64,000 bases of DNA from Nitrosomonas sp. Nm166 (GCF_900112825.1 NZ_FONE01000001.1:1-64000); one strand, 5' to 3'. Shown: positions 1 through 9,268, numbered from the stretch's first letter. Notes: generated from the letters alone by a model not told the origin. Program-made: numbers and translations.

Positions 1-572
1 CCATCAGCAACAGATACTGCAGCGTAAGCATAGACATATTCCTGTGTGATCATTGCCTGGCATAGCGGGCGCATAGGTTTGGGGCACCAGCATCGCCGTT
101 ACACACAAAAGCGGCCTGATAGCCGGTGCCAGAGCCTTGCCCGGCAATCCCTATGACGGCCACATTCTTCACAAGCAGCTCGAACAAACCCGCATGCTAC
201 TCGAAGACACCGGATCAACGGCCAAAGCAAGTCATTGCCGATCTCGGCTTTCGGGGCGTGGATGCTGATAATCCGGCAGTGGAAATCATCCATCGCGGCA
301 AGTACAAGTCGCTGACGAAACCGCAGCGCCGCTGGCTCAAGCGTCGGCAAGCCGTAGAACCTGCAATCGGGCATCTGAAATCGGATCACCGAATGGATCG
401 CTGCTGGTTACAGGGCCAGTTGGGCGATGCATGCACGCGGTGTTATGTGCGCCAGCGCTACAACCTGCGCTGGCTGATGAGAGCAATACGCCGTGGATCT
501 CAAGAATGCTTTATTGCACTTTGCGTTGCTTCAGCTGATCAGCAGCTTTTACGCAAAAAGACTTTATATTGA
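1..572 (+). pseudogene. Decayed IS5-family transposase, C-terminal part
   Basis: The stretch reads as the C-terminal half of an IS5-type DDE transposase, but only by changing frame. Around 80-220 one frame gives a segment with GNPYDGH, typical of this family. At about 220-235 the reading shifts to the frame holding VIADLGFRGVD and then VEPAIGHLKSDHRM, which carries the family's catalytic Glu region (E of VEPAIGHLK). A stop at 74-76 shows a further shift upstream, where H-R-F-G continues in another frame. The N-terminal half lies off the window or is lost. No matching terminal inverted repeat was found near 572. It is surely inactive. Family assignment rests on recognised motifs. Confidence 0.8.
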
Positions 573-588
573 CATAGCCGCGTGAATT

Positions 589-772
589 TTGCAGGGACGA
601 CTAGATAAGATAACCGATAAAGAACCTGAGGAATTCCAAAAATTGAGGAGAGAGCTTGAGAAGTTGATGCCTTCTCAAAAAGAACAACTGCTGACCCTAT
701 CACCGCGATTGTTTTTATCCGCCGCTTTGGGTTGGGAAACAATTACTTATTGTGACATAACCTTTAAAAAAA
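589..772 (+). other. Unassigned segment between IS remnant and phage repressor
   Basis: An open frame runs from a TTG-type start at 589 and encodes a charged helical stretch (EEFQKLRRELEKL) followed by a hydrophobic segment. It then runs antisense into the 3' end of the repressor gene. There is no convincing ribosome binding site and the product is not recognised. It may be a fragment of a larger gene cut by the IS or prophage. I would not call it a gene. Confidence 0.25.
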
Positions 773-1579
773 TCAGATTCTGCGTCCAAACCACACAACC
801 TTGCCAATTACATGCAATTTCTTTGCTGCCCGCGCATCTACTTCTTCAGGCTCATATTTAGGATTATCAGATTTAACTAATAGAGAGCCATTGATTTTGC
901 GTTGAATTCTTTTAACCACCAGGTCATTATCAAGCTGCAACACATATAAGGAATTATCTTCAATACGGCTCTGTATCAACTCAATCAAAATAAGGTCACC
1001 ACTTTTTAACGTAGGTTCCATGCTATCGCCCTTCACTGTGATAAGTGCCAGGCTATTGTTATGAATATTAAACGACATTTCTACCCAATCCTTTTTAAAA
1101 GCCAAATAATCTACAACCTGATCAGATCGAATCATCTGTCTATGGTTATCTGATTGGGTTTTAAGGGTATATTTCGGCATAGGAATGAAATCATTTACCC
1201 TCATATCAGCGATGGAATGATCTTGAACTGTTAGGCCGTTGTGTTGCTCTCTGCCCGTAATTAAGGGCTTTGCTCTACTGACTGGATAAGGTTTTGAAGA
1301 AGGTTCAGGCTTACTTTTTATAAAGAAATCAGGATTCTGAGTTAGAAATTCTTGAATATTACCGAGTATATCTTTTGGTGGACTAAACTCGGCTTTGTAC
1401 CCATGTTTCCCACCTTTACATGGTACTTCTCTTTGTTTCCATCCTAGTCTTTTAGCTTTTGCGCGAGCACTTTTTTCATGTCTTGGAAAATCAATAACAC
1501 GAGCGCCACCTAGTCGCGCTAACTCTACTGCAGAAAACCAGAAATTTTCACCCGAGCTTATTTCAATCATCTCAGACAT
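773..1579 (-). CDS. Mu-like prophage repressor, Mu-type HTH plus S24 peptidase
   Basis: This 268-aa protein begins with a Mu-type winged DNA-binding domain (about residues 10-70, with the WFSAVELARLGG segment and a Lys/Arg-rich recognition region). It ends with a LexA/CI-like S24 domain (about 150-268). The S24 catalytic pair is visible: Ser185 in KGDSMEPT and Lys223 in LVVKRI, 38 residues apart as usual in the family. Such proteins keep Mu-like prophages silent and cleave themselves during the SOS response. It is divergent from the ner-like gene at 1745, the layout of a Mu lysis-lysogeny switch. The ATG at 1577-1579 lies next to a repeated 12-mer that could be its operator. The reading frame is intact although most of the phage is missing. 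Confidence 0.85.
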   Translation of the reverse strand: MSEMIEISSGENFWFSAVELARLGGARVIDFPRHEKSARAKAKRLGWKQREVPCKGGKHGYKAEFSPPKDILGNIQEFLTQNPDFFIKSKPEPSSKPYPVSRAKPLITGREQHNGLTVQDHSIADMRVNDFIPMPKYTLKTQSDNHRQMIRSDQVVDYLAFKKDWVEMSFNIHNNSLALITVKGDSMEPTLKSGDLILIELIQSRIEDNSLYVLQLDNDLVVKRIQRKINGSLLVKSDNPKYEPEEVDARAAKKLHVIGKVVWFGRRI

Positions 1580-1680
1580 TTATCTCGGGCACTCTGCCAG
1601 TACCATTGTTTATTAAATATTATTTTAATCAGATGCATATATCTAATTCCATAAAATTTTAAGGATATTTTATCTCGGGC
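1579..1680. promoter_or_regulatory. Candidate repressor operators: TTTATCTCGGGC direct repeat
   Basis: The 12-mer TTTATCTCGGGC occurs at 1579-1590, touching the repressor start codon, and again at 1669-1680, just before the -35 box of the ner promoter. The two copies are exactly 90 bp apart and frame the whole control region between the divergent repressor and ner genes. The position fits operators for the repressor or Ner. Binding is inferred only. Confidence 0.5.
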
Positions 1681-1682
1681 TC

Positions 1683-1712
1683 TTGACGTTCTCGGTAGCT
1701 TGGGCGTATAGT
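1683..1712 (+). promoter_or_regulatory. Likely early promoter for ner
   Basis: TTGACG (1683-1688) and TATAGT (1707-1712) are separated by 18 bp and sit 33 bp before the ner start codon. Both hexamers match the sigma-70 consensus at five or more of six positions. The repeat at 1669-1680 lies immediately upstream, so a bound repressor could block polymerase. Confidence 0.6.
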
Positions 1713-1744
1713 TTCGTTATATCAATAAACAAGCTACGTTAAAC

Positions 1745-1972
1745 ATGTTAAAAAAACCAGCTTCAAAAAAAGACTGGCATCATGCCGACATCATCGCCGC
1801 TGCGTGCAGAAAAGAAATTAACCTGCAAAAATTGTCTCCCTTGTTTGATTGGTCACGTAGTGCACTAAGCTGTACTCTTTATTGTCCATCGCCTAAGTAT
1901 GAAAGATTAATTGCAGAGTACTTGGGCGTAAGCCTCAAACAAACTGGCCAGCCGCTACCACGCAGCCGGTAG
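1745..1972 (+). CDS. ner: Ner-like DNA-binding protein
   Basis: This 75-aa protein matches the Ner/Nlp family of small lambda-repressor-like HTH proteins. The N-terminal KKDWHHADIIAA and the C-terminal ERLIAEYLGV segments are family hallmarks. In phage Mu, Ner turns down early and repressor transcription. Here it is divergent from the repressor, behind a strong-looking promoter, and is followed after about 50 bp by a MITE. The usual invariant Trp near the end of the family is not present (SLKQTGQPLPRSR), so the C-terminus may have been altered. Confidence 0.8.
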   Translation: MLKKPASKKDWHHADIIAAACRKEINLQKLSPLFDWSRSALSCTLYCPSPKYERLIAEYLGVSLKQTGQPLPRSR

Positions 1973-2020
1973 CCCGAAATCAGGGCATGGTGAACGTGGA
2001 CTCGGACGCTGAAAAGCTAA

Positions 2021-2163
2021 GGAAACGCTGATTAATTCGACGAACGTGATGAAGCGCGAGGCGCAAGGAACACAGCAGCCGAGACATATCAATCAGATAG
2101 ACGAGGAAGCGAGTACCGCGCAACGAAGCGATTCGCCCGTGCAGTCAATTAATCAGCCTTTCC
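2021..2163 (+). repeat. MITE copy 1 (143 bp), TSD CTAA
   Basis: The element starts GGAAACGCTGATTAATT and ends with the inverted complement (AATTAATCAGCCTTTCC, one mismatch). It is flanked by the 4-bp duplication CTAA at 2017-2020 and 2164-2167. It matches the elements at 4189 (inverted) and 16138 over its whole length. It encodes no protein. YTAR target duplications are typical of IS5-subgroup insertions, so it is probably mobilised by such a transposase. It sits inside the prophage remnant. Confidence 0.85.
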
Positions 2164-2230
2164 CTAAGAGCAAGTTTAACCCTACTAGTAAAAATATCAA
2201 TGTCAATCATGTTGACATACGCAATATTGC

Positions 2231-3112
2231 ATGATGAAGCACAAAAGTGACAATTTAACTATAGACATATTTGACGATCTGCCGCCAAAGCCCATCGTGG
2301 TAACAGGTGGATTGCCTTGTCGCGCTAAGATCGCACATGTCATGTCAGATGCGCTGAAAATTCGTGATCGTTATAGGGTGGTTGCAAGCATCAACAGGCT
2401 TTTAGGTCGTAAGGTTAAATTAAGTCATTTCAATAATTTTACTTCTGAATCAAGAAGTGATTCTATACCACCACTCGATGTTGCCATTGCATTTGACCTA
2501 GCGGCTGGCTCAAGCGCATTAGGTAAATTTTATGCCAGAAAAATTGCAGCAAAAATGGTTTTCGGTAAAGAAGCGCTTGATGCAAAGCTTGGGCATCTTG
2601 AGCGTATCCGGGATGAGGCAACTAAGGAAATAAAATGGCTCAAGAGAGTAATAGGGGAACTACAGGCCATCACCAAAGCCTATGACATGTCCCAACAAGC
2701 TGCCAAAGCACAGCTTGAACAATCAGGACGGCCATTAGTCACTGATGAATTCGACTACGTGGTGGATAAAAACTTAGTCAAAGCAATCGGAAGCTTTTAC
2801 GAAGAAAATCATGCTGTCATCCTCATCATTAGTGAAGAAAATTTTCCGCAAGAACTTGAGGTTTGGGCGCATTTCCACGGGCGCATTCTGAACTGGTACC
2901 CGGCAGAACCGGCAGTGCTTGCCGTATCTGTGGCGGATGATCTGCTGGAACGTCTGGTAGAAAAAACCAGAGGCAACGTGCGCCGCATTTGTACCAACCT
3001 GGAAACCATCCAGGGAGAATCTCTCGGCATGGGTTGGAAAATCGTCGACCTTGCTACTTGGAAAAACCGTCGATCAACTCTGGCAAAGCGCCAAGGAAGG
3101 GATGATGGATAA
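2231..3112 (+). CDS. Chimeric prophage ORF: early phage protein fused to MuB-like ATPase C-terminus
   Basis: The 293-aa product has two parts. Residues 1 to about 145 resemble a small early protein of Mu-like phages (ALKIRDRYRVVASINRLLGR, then a long coiled helix). From about 150 the sequence switches to the C-terminal half of a MuB-type AAA transposition protein: GRPLVTDEFDYVVDK is a Walker B segment with an acidic pair, followed by RGNVRRICTNLETI and GWKIVDLATW, typical of these ATPases. There is no Walker A. The gap around PAEPAVLAVSVADD suggests a second small deletion. The simplest reading is an in-frame deletion that removed the transposase gene and the front of the ATPase. It is unlikely to be an active ATPase. 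The ATGATG start has no clear ribosome site. Confidence 0.65.
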   Translation: MMKHKSDNLTIDIFDDLPPKPIVVTGGLPCRAKIAHVMSDALKIRDRYRVVASINRLLGRKVKLSHFNNFTSESRSDSIPPLDVAIAFDLAAGSSALGKFYARKIAAKMVFGKEALDAKLGHLERIRDEATKEIKWLKRVIGELQAITKAYDMSQQAAKAQLEQSGRPLVTDEFDYVVDKNLVKAIGSFYEENHAVILIISEENFPQELEVWAHFHGRILNWYPAEPAVLAVSVADDLLERLVEKTRGNVRRICTNLETIQGESLGMGWKIVDLATWKNRRSTLAKRQGRDDG

Positions 3113-3455
3113 AGCGCACTCAATCAATAAAAGCTATTTTCGTCGGATCTTGGGCACCAAACATAGTAAATCTGATAACTCAATGCTGGAAGTAGAAGTC
3201 GGAGAATTTCGCGACATTGATATTGGATGCATATTACTCACTCTGCAGAAGTCAAATGGTCCAGCTTTAAGGCTGACATTATTGGGACAAGAAGCACAGG
3301 ATCTTGGGTTGGCATTGCTTACGCTAGGTGCAAAACTCTCTGCTTTGCAAGAAGAGGATTCTCTCAGGAGTTTTCCGGATAGAGAGGTTGGCAAGCCAAG
3401 TACATCTGACGGAACCTTTATTTTCGATTGCCGGGAGATAAAAGATGCCTCATAA
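3102..3455 (+). CDS. Hypothetical protein of the prophage remnant
   Basis: This 117-aa protein starts at the ATGATG that overlaps the 3' end of the chimeric ORF, so the two are probably translationally coupled. A start at 3051 is possible in the same frame but would lie deep inside the upstream gene. No domain is recognised. It is soluble, with a Leu-rich segment (LGLALLTLGAKLSAL) in the middle. Its position just after the MuB-like piece suggests a phage early gene of unknown role. Confidence 0.5.
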   Translation: MMDKAHSINKSYFRRILGTKHSKSDNSMLEVEVGEFRDIDIGCILLTLQKSNGPALRLTLLGQEAQDLGLALLTLGAKLSALQEEDSLRSFPDREVGKPSTSDGTFIFDCREIKDAS

Positions 3456-3542
3456 CCCATGCAACAAGAGATTTCTTGCTGTAGCGCCGGCCATACTGCC
3501 GGGCGAGGATTGAAACTTTTGCGTCGCTATGATCATTGTCTA

Positions 3543-4142
3543 TCAACCCGACAGCTTCCCATTCAGCAATTCCAGCAACGCTCCAGCTTCTGTATGACGA
3601 ATACGAGTAATTCCGCCATTGCTGATTTTGATTCGATACAGGCCGGCCGGAGATGCATGGACTGTTCTTGCAATCAGCGCGCGGATAACCCCTGCATGCG
3701 CAACAATCAAAAAATGGTTGCTTTGATAACGCTGGATGGTTTCTTCATAGGCTGAGCTGATCCGCTGCATAAAATCACCGAGTGGCTCGGCACCATGCGG
3801 CCGTTGATTAACCGGATCGTTCAGGAAAGATTGATATTCGCTAGCACGATTAATTCTAACCTCGTCGTGGCTGAGTCCTTCCCATATCCCAAATCCCACT
3901 TCTTTAAAGCGTGGCTCAACGATGACATTTATGCCGTGGCGTTCTCCCAATGCATGCGCAAACATCTGGCAGCGTTGTAACGGAGAAGTAATGATATATT
4001 GCCAAGCCTTGTAATCACCAATGGCACCCCACATTTGCGACCACCCTTTTTCGGAAAGCGGATCATCGATGCCATGCCCACGATAACGGAGCCCGCCCAC
4101 AGGTTCGCCATGGCGAATTAGATCAATCACAGTATCTGTCAT
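3543..4142 (-). CDS. Histidine phosphatase family protein
   Basis: This 199-aa protein belongs to the branch-2-like phosphoglycerate mutase/alpha-ribazole phosphatase superfamily. The phosphate-accepting histidine is in LIRHGE near residue 11, the second Arg is in SPLQRCQ, the Glu is in GIWEGL, and the second His is in IVAHAGVIRAL. Members act on small phosphorylated metabolites, for example alpha-ribazole phosphate in cobalamin synthesis. No cobalamin gene is nearby, so the substrate is open. The frame is intact. Its 5' flank carries a MITE starting 46 bp away. Confidence 0.8.
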   Translation of the reverse strand: MTDTVIDLIRHGEPVGGLRYRGHGIDDPLSEKGWSQMWGAIGDYKAWQYIITSPLQRCQMFAHALGERHGINVIVEPRFKEVGFGIWEGLSHDEVRINRASEYQSFLNDPVNQRPHGAEPLGDFMQRISSAYEETIQRYQSNHFLIVAHAGVIRALIARTVHASPAGLYRIKISNGGITRIRHTEAGALLELLNGKLSG

Positions 4143-4188
4143 AAAACTTCAGCAGGATAATTATTTGATACGGTAGTTTATCTGCTAG

Positions 4189-4331
4189 GGAAACGCTGAT
4201 TAATTGACTGCACGGGCGAATCGCTTCGTTGCGCGGTACTCGCTTCCTCGTCTATCTGATTGATATGTCTCGGTTGCTGCGTTCCGTGCGCCTCGCGCTT
4301 CATCACGTTCTCCGAATTAATCAGCGTTTCC
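4189..4331 (-). repeat. MITE copy 2 (143 bp), TSD CTAG
   Basis: This is the same element as at 2021 but in reverse orientation. The inverted termini GGAAACGCTGATTAATT and its complement are perfect, and the target duplication CTAG is intact at 4185-4188 and 4332-4335. It lies between the phosphatase promoter region and the 3' end of the TatT-like gene. It is the best preserved copy and defines the element's ends. Confidence 0.9.
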
Positions 4332-4375
4332 CTAGGAATCAAAAATAAGCAGTTTTCAGTTTTGAATATGCAAAG

Positions 4376-5197
4376 TTAGAAATTTCCTAATTTAATTCCT
4401 GATCCGCCAGTTTTTCTAACGATGTTCAGCGCAATATTGACATACTCAGCATATTCCAACGCATCTTCATCGGCAATCGGTGCTGTTAATACAAAATCCG
4501 CATGCTTGCGCGCTTCTTCTATCTTACCCACGTCATACAGCACTTCAGCATAAAAAACACGCGTAATAACGTCTCTGGGAAAGAGTTCATGCGCCCGCAT
4601 CAGGTGCTTCAGCGCTTTTTGATTACTACCAAAACTGAGAGGAAATCCCGGCAGCTGGTGATACATGCGGCCCAGTGCCCTATGTCCACCGGCATTTTCG
4701 TATTTTTCATCCAGCGCAACCACTTGCAATAGCATCTTCTCCATCGGCCGAAGCATTTTGAGCGCATTGAGTATGCCGCTCTCTTCAGCCATTTTTCCCA
4801 TTGCGGCCACTTTCCAGAAAAGACCAGCCACATTATCCGCATTCAGCGCAAGTGCCCGATCAGCGGTTGCCACACAATTTTCAAATAATTGAAGGCGGCG
4901 GTCTTTATCAGTCTCAAGTTGAGCTTGCATAAATTGCAAACGGGAAAGCTGCGCGATAGCGGCTGATTCCCGGGAATTCTGCGTAACATCCCGAAACCAA
5001 TTAATTGTCTCCAGCAGCAGCGGTGCATCAACTGCATACTTCCATACCGCCAGTTCAATTCTCTGTTTATTTTCCGGCGTCAATAAAGTTGCAGAGGCAC
5101 TTGACGCAAAAACCGGTATTGCCAGGTAAGTAACAGTAATCAACTGGTACGTAAACAGCATCAATCCTTTTCTCAACTGCCGTATGTTCAATCTCAT
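4376..5197 (-). CDS. Exported TatT-like (TRAP transporter T-component) protein
   Basis: The protein has an N-terminal signal-like stretch (RQLRKGLMLFTYQLITVTYLA..., ending near ASA) followed by alpha-helical repeats resembling TPRs. GGHRALGRMYHQLPG and ALKHLMRAHELFP are typical of TatT proteins, periplasmic partners of some TRAP transporters. I chose the Met at 5197 because it is followed by a standard signal peptide; the open frame extends to 5245. No TRAP permease genes lie beside it, and the DctP-like protein at 43935 is 39 kb away, so a transport role is only inferred. Confidence 0.65.
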   Translation of the reverse strand: MRLNIRQLRKGLMLFTYQLITVTYLAIPVFASSASATLLTPENKQRIELAVWKYAVDAPLLLETINWFRDVTQNSRESAAIAQLSRLQFMQAQLETDKDRRLQLFENCVATADRALALNADNVAGLFWKVAAMGKMAEESGILNALKMLRPMEKMLLQVVALDEKYENAGGHRALGRMYHQLPGFPLSFGSNQKALKHLMRAHELFPRDVITRVFYAEVLYDVGKIEEARKHADFVLTAPIADEDALEYAEYVNIALNIVRKTGGSGIKLGNF

Positions 5198-5471
5198 GAA
5201 AATATTTGGTAAATCCATTGGACAACATTTTATATTGTACGACAAATGCAGCCTGCTTCAAGATGCTTGTGCTTAAGGTATGTTACTCAATACCCACTCA
5301 AATCATGAATCATGAACAAAGCTGAAATTCATGCTGTTATAGGCAGTCAACCATCGATAAACCGATGCAAAACAGAAGATGACTTAAAACTGGCATATAA
5401 TATGTAGATTTTGATTTAAAGTCGGTCTTGCAGCAGATCATTCTTAGCGCTACAGACGGGCACGCTTAAAA

Positions 5472-8400
5472 ATGCAACAACAGCTCACTCTACCCACTCC
5501 CGGCACTTTGTTACGCTACGCAGATTTCGACGGCTCCAGCGACTCGCTGTTTCTCGCACAACTTGCTCAGCAGACAAAACCGATCACCATCATTACCGCC
5601 AATGCACTGGATGCGCAGCGATTATTGGAAGAAATCGCTTACTTCGCGCCTGAATTAAAAGCATATTTATTACCAGACTGGGAAACGCTGCCTTACGATA
5701 CTTTCTCGCCACACCAGGATCTCGTGTCAGAACGGCTCGCGACATTGTATCAAGTGATGAACGGTGCCTGTGATGTACTGATTACGCCCTTGACCACAGC
5801 GCTTTACCGCATGCTACCCCGCACATATCTCGCCGCGCATACTTTCTTCCTTAAGCAGGGCGAAGAGCTGGATCTGGCGGGACTGCGCAGCCAACTGACT
5901 TTTGCCGGTTACTCGCATGTTACGCAGGTTTTCTCGCCTGGCGAATACAGTGTACGCGGCGGTTTGATTGATCTGTTTCCGATGGGCAGTCCGCTGCCTT
6001 ATCGTATCGACTTGATGGATAACGAAATCGATACCATCCGCACTTTCGATGTCGATACGCAGCGCAGCATTTATCCGGTCAAAGAAATTCGCCTGCTGCC
6101 CGCACGCGAATTTCCAATGGACGAAGCCGGGCGTACCTGCTTCCGGGGTAATTTCCGCGAAAAATTTGAAGGCGATCCTTCCAAAAAGCAGATCTACAAA
6201 GATATCAGCAAAGGCGTGCCACCTGCCGGCATCGAATATTACCTGCCACTTTTTTTTGAGCAGACGGCCACTTTGTTTGATTATCTGCCGGAAAACACAT
6301 TGCTCTGTCTGCATCGGGATATCCGTCCCGTTATCGACGAATTCTGGCGCGATACCCAATCGCGCTATCAACTGCTACGTGCTGATATTGAGCGGCCTTT
6401 ATTACCGCCGCACGAGTTATTTTTATCCAGCGATATTTTTTTCGGCAAGCTAAAACCGTATGCACGCATTGAAATCCTGTCGAATGGACAGGATCACAAG
6501 GTGGTTGCCAAGAAATCGACCCATCCGTTGCCATCCGTCCAGGTTAACCGGCACGCGGAAAATCCGCTGGAAAAACTTGCTACATTCACTACTCGTTTCA
6601 CGCAATCGGGTGGGCGCGTTCTGCTGCTAGCCGAAAGTATCGGGCGGCGCGAATTGATTGCGGAATACCTGAATCAATATGACCTGCACCCTGATAACTG
6701 CCAGGATTACGCACAATTTCTGAACAGCGCTCAACCTTTTATGCTGAGTGTCGCACCGCTGCACAGCGGTTTTATTCTGCAACAGGAACAACTTGCTTTT
6801 GTCACCGAAAGCGAGCTGTATTCGACGCATGTACATGGGCGGCGTGAGCGGGAATCGCGCAAATCTACTTCGACCGATAACATTCTGCGTGACCTGTCGG
6901 AAATCAAACCAGGCGATCCGGTGGTGCATGAGCAGCACGGCATCGGCCGTTATCTGGGTCTGGTCAGCATGAATGTGGGCGAAGGCGAACCCGGCGAGCT
7001 GAGCGAATTCCTGTCACTGGAATACGAAGGCAGCGACAAGCTTTATGTACCCGTTTCACAGTTGCATCTGATCGGGCGCTACAGCGGCGCGGCACCCGAA
7101 TCCGCGCCGTTGCATAAACTGGGCAGCAGCCAATGGGATAAAGCCAAGCGCAAAGCCATGCAGCAAGTACGCGACACGGCGGCGGAGTTGCTGAATCTGT
7201 ATGCCCAGCGCGCCGCCCGGGAAGGTCACAAGTTCACGCTGCAGCAGCATGATTATGAGGCGTTTGCCGAAGGATTCGGTTTTGAGGAAACCGCCGATCA
7301 AGCAGCAGCGATCAAGGCAGTGATTGAAGATTTGACTTCCGGAAAGCCGATGGATCGTCTGATCTGCGGCGATGTCGGATTTGGCAAAACCGAAGTGGCC
7401 CTGCGCGCTGCATTCATTGCCGTGGCTGACGGTAAACAAGTAGCGGTTCTGGTTCCCACTACGCTGCTGGCTGAACAGCATTTCCAGAATTTTTCCGACC
7501 GTTTTGGCCTGATTGCCGACCAATGGCCGGTCAAAATCGCTGAATTGTCACGCTTTCGTTCCGCCAAGGAACAAACCCAGGCATTAGCTGGTCTCGCCAA
7601 AGGGGAAATCGACATCATCATCGGCACCCACAAACTGATTCAGAAAGATGTGCAATTCAAGAATCTGGGCTTGGTGATTATCGACGAAGAGCACCGCTTT
7701 GGCGTACGGCAAAAGGAACAGCTCAAAAAATTGCGCGCTGAAGTGGATGTTTTGACACTCACCGCCACACCGATTCCGCGCACCTTGGCGATGTCGCTGG
7801 AAGGTTTGCGCGATTTCTCGATCATCGCCACCGCACCGCAACGCCGCCTGGCCATCCGCACCTTTGTCAGCGGTTTTTCAATGGGTATCATCCGTGAAGC
7901 GTGTTTGCGCGAACTGAAGCGCGGCGGGCAAATCTATTTTCTGCATAATGAAGTCAGCACGATTCAACTAATGTACGAAAAACTCGCCGGTCTGCTACCG
8001 GAAGCGCGCATCAATATCGCCCACGGGCAAATGCCGGAACGCGAACTGGAACATGTCATGCGCGATTTTTACCAGCAGCGCTTCAATATCCTGCTATGCA
8101 CCACCATCATTGAAACCGGCATCGATATTCCGAGTGCCAACACCATCATCATCAACAACGCGCATAAATTCGGTCTGGCACAGTTACACCAGTTGCGCGG
8201 CCGGGTAGGCCGTTCACATCACCAGGCTTACGCTTATCTGCTGATTCCTTCCCAAGAGGCACTCGGTGCACAAGCCAAAAAACGCCTGGAAGCGATTCAA
8301 GCGATGGAAGAACTCGGTTCCGGGTTTTACCTGGCCATGCACGACCTGGAAATCCGCGGCGCTGGCGCGGTGCTGAGCGAATCGCAGAGTGGAGAAATGC

Positions 8401-8936
8401 AGGAAATCGGCTTCAGCTTGTACAGCACTATGTTGGATACTGCCATCCAGTCACTCAAACAAGGCCGCGAACCAGATATGCAGCACCCATTAGGCGTTGC
8501 CACGGAAATCAACCTCCATGTTCCGGCACTACTACCAGATGATTACTGCCATGACATTCACGAACGGCTGGTGCTGTACAAGCGCATGGCTAATTGCAGT
8601 GATGACGAGCAGCTCGACGACATGCAGCGCGAACTGATAGACCGCTTCGGCCTGTTGCCCAACCCAGCCCGCGCATTACTCGATTGCCATCGCTTACGCA
8701 TCGCCGCCAAGCCGCTCGGCATCATCCGTATTGACGCCAGCGCTGAAAGTATCCAGATCCAGTTCATCCCTAATCCACCGATCAATCCGGCAGAAATTAT
8801 CAAACTGATACAAAGCAGTCGTGAATACTCGCTCTCCGGGCCGGACCGTCTAAAAGTTCAAGTCCAGATTGCGGATGTCAGCAAGCGTGTCATGCGGATT
8901 AAGGAGTTGATTCAGAAATTGAGTACTACCCATTAA
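5472..8936 (+). CDS. mfd: Transcription-repair coupling factor Mfd
   Basis: The 1154-aa length is normal for Mfd. The enzyme is a DNA translocase that displaces RNA polymerase stalled at lesions and recruits UvrA. In order there are an N-terminal UvrB-homology module (residues about 1-350), the RNA-polymerase-interacting domain starting around 480 (GDPVVHEQHGIGRYLG), a RecG-like helicase core with Walker A GDVGFGKT (about 632) and DEEH box (about 737), then TATPIPRTLAMS, and the C-terminal TRCF domain. It is monocistronic here, with over 250 bp of untranslated sequence upstream. Its last nine codons (IKELIQKLS) recur at 12550-12576, after the toxin-antitoxin cluster. Confidence 0.97.
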   Translation: MQQQLTLPTPGTLLRYADFDGSSDSLFLAQLAQQTKPITIITANALDAQRLLEEIAYFAPELKAYLLPDWETLPYDTFSPHQDLVSERLATLYQVMNGACDVLITPLTTALYRMLPRTYLAAHTFFLKQGEELDLAGLRSQLTFAGYSHVTQVFSPGEYSVRGGLIDLFPMGSPLPYRIDLMDNEIDTIRTFDVDTQRSIYPVKEIRLLPAREFPMDEAGRTCFRGNFREKFEGDPSKKQIYKDISKGVPPAGIEYYLPLFFEQTATLFDYLPENTLLCLHRDIRPVIDEFWRDTQSRYQLLRADIERPLLPPHELFLSSDIFFGKLKPYARIEILSNGQDHKVVAKKSTHPLPSVQVNRHAENPLEKLATFTTRFTQSGGRVLLLAESIGRRELIAEYLNQYDLHPDNCQDYAQFLNSAQPFMLSVAPLHSGFILQQEQLAFVTESELYSTHVHGRRERESRKSTSTDNILRDLSEIKPGDPVVHEQHGIGRYLGLVSMNVGEGEPGELSEFLSLEYEGSDKLYVPVSQLHLIGRYSGAAPESAPLHKLGSSQWDKAKRKAMQQVRDTAAELLNLYAQRAAREGHKFTLQQHDYEAFAEGFGFEETADQAAAIKAVIEDLTSGKPMDRLICGDVGFGKTEVALRAAFIAVADGKQVAVLVPTTLLAEQHFQNFSDRFGLIADQWPVKIAELSRFRSAKEQTQALAGLAKGEIDIIIGTHKLIQKDVQFKNLGLVIIDEEHRFGVRQKEQLKKLRAEVDVLTLTATPIPRTLAMSLEGLRDFSIIATAPQRRLAIRTFVSGFSMGIIREACLRELKRGGQIYFLHNEVSTIQLMYEKLAGLLPEARINIAHGQMPERELEHVMRDFYQQRFNILLCTTIIETGIDIPSANTIIINNAHKFGLAQLHQLRGRVGRSHHQAYAYLLIPSQEALGAQAKKRLEAIQAMEELGSGFYLAMHDLEIRGAGAVLSESQSGEMQEIGFSLYSTMLDTAIQSLKQGREPDMQHPLGVATEINLHVPALLPDDYCHDIHERLVLYKRMANCSDDEQLDDMQRELIDRFGLLPNPARALLDCHRLRIAAKPLGIIRIDASAESIQIQFIPNPPINPAEIIKLIQSSREYSLSGPDRLKVQVQIADVSKRVMRIKELIQKLSTTH

Positions 8937-9034
8937 AACATTGTTCCTTCTTTTCTGTCAGATAAACAGTGGAATAATTTTCATCTAAACAATTGCTTGC
9001 AGTAGTGACATGTTTTTAGCGTACAATATTTGCC

Positions 9035-9268
9035 ATGAAAAATATTTCAATTGCCGACATTCTTAAACTACCGGTACAAGAACGAATTCGTCTCGTTGAG
9101 CTCATTTGGGATAGTGTCGCGGCAGTGCCAGAAGCCGTTGAAATATCACCCGAACTAAAAGCCGAACTTGAAGCCCGCTTGGCAGAATTTGAAGAAAACC
9201 CGGAAGCCGGGTTTTCGTGGGAACAAGTGAAATCACATTTGAATGATGATTCATGGCGTTCCGTCTGA
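9035..9268 (+). CDS. Addiction module antitoxin, unstable-antitoxin family
   Basis: This 77-aa protein has the conserved start of the family: LPVQERIRLVELIWDSV near the N-terminus and a C-terminal Trp-rich tail (GFSWEQVKSHL). These proteins pair with RelE/ParE-type toxins, and such a toxin frame starts at 9253, overlapping the antitoxin end by 16 bp. The toxin is frameshifted, so this antitoxin may now be an orphan. Confidence 0.8.
   Translation: MKNISIADILKLPVQERIRLVELIWDSVAAVPEAVEISPELKAELEARLAEFEENPEAGFSWEQVKSHLNDDSWRSV

Noticed and set aside
2046-2234. Open frame crossing MITE copy 1
   Set aside because: It lies mostly inside the non-coding mobile element and lacks a ribosome site.
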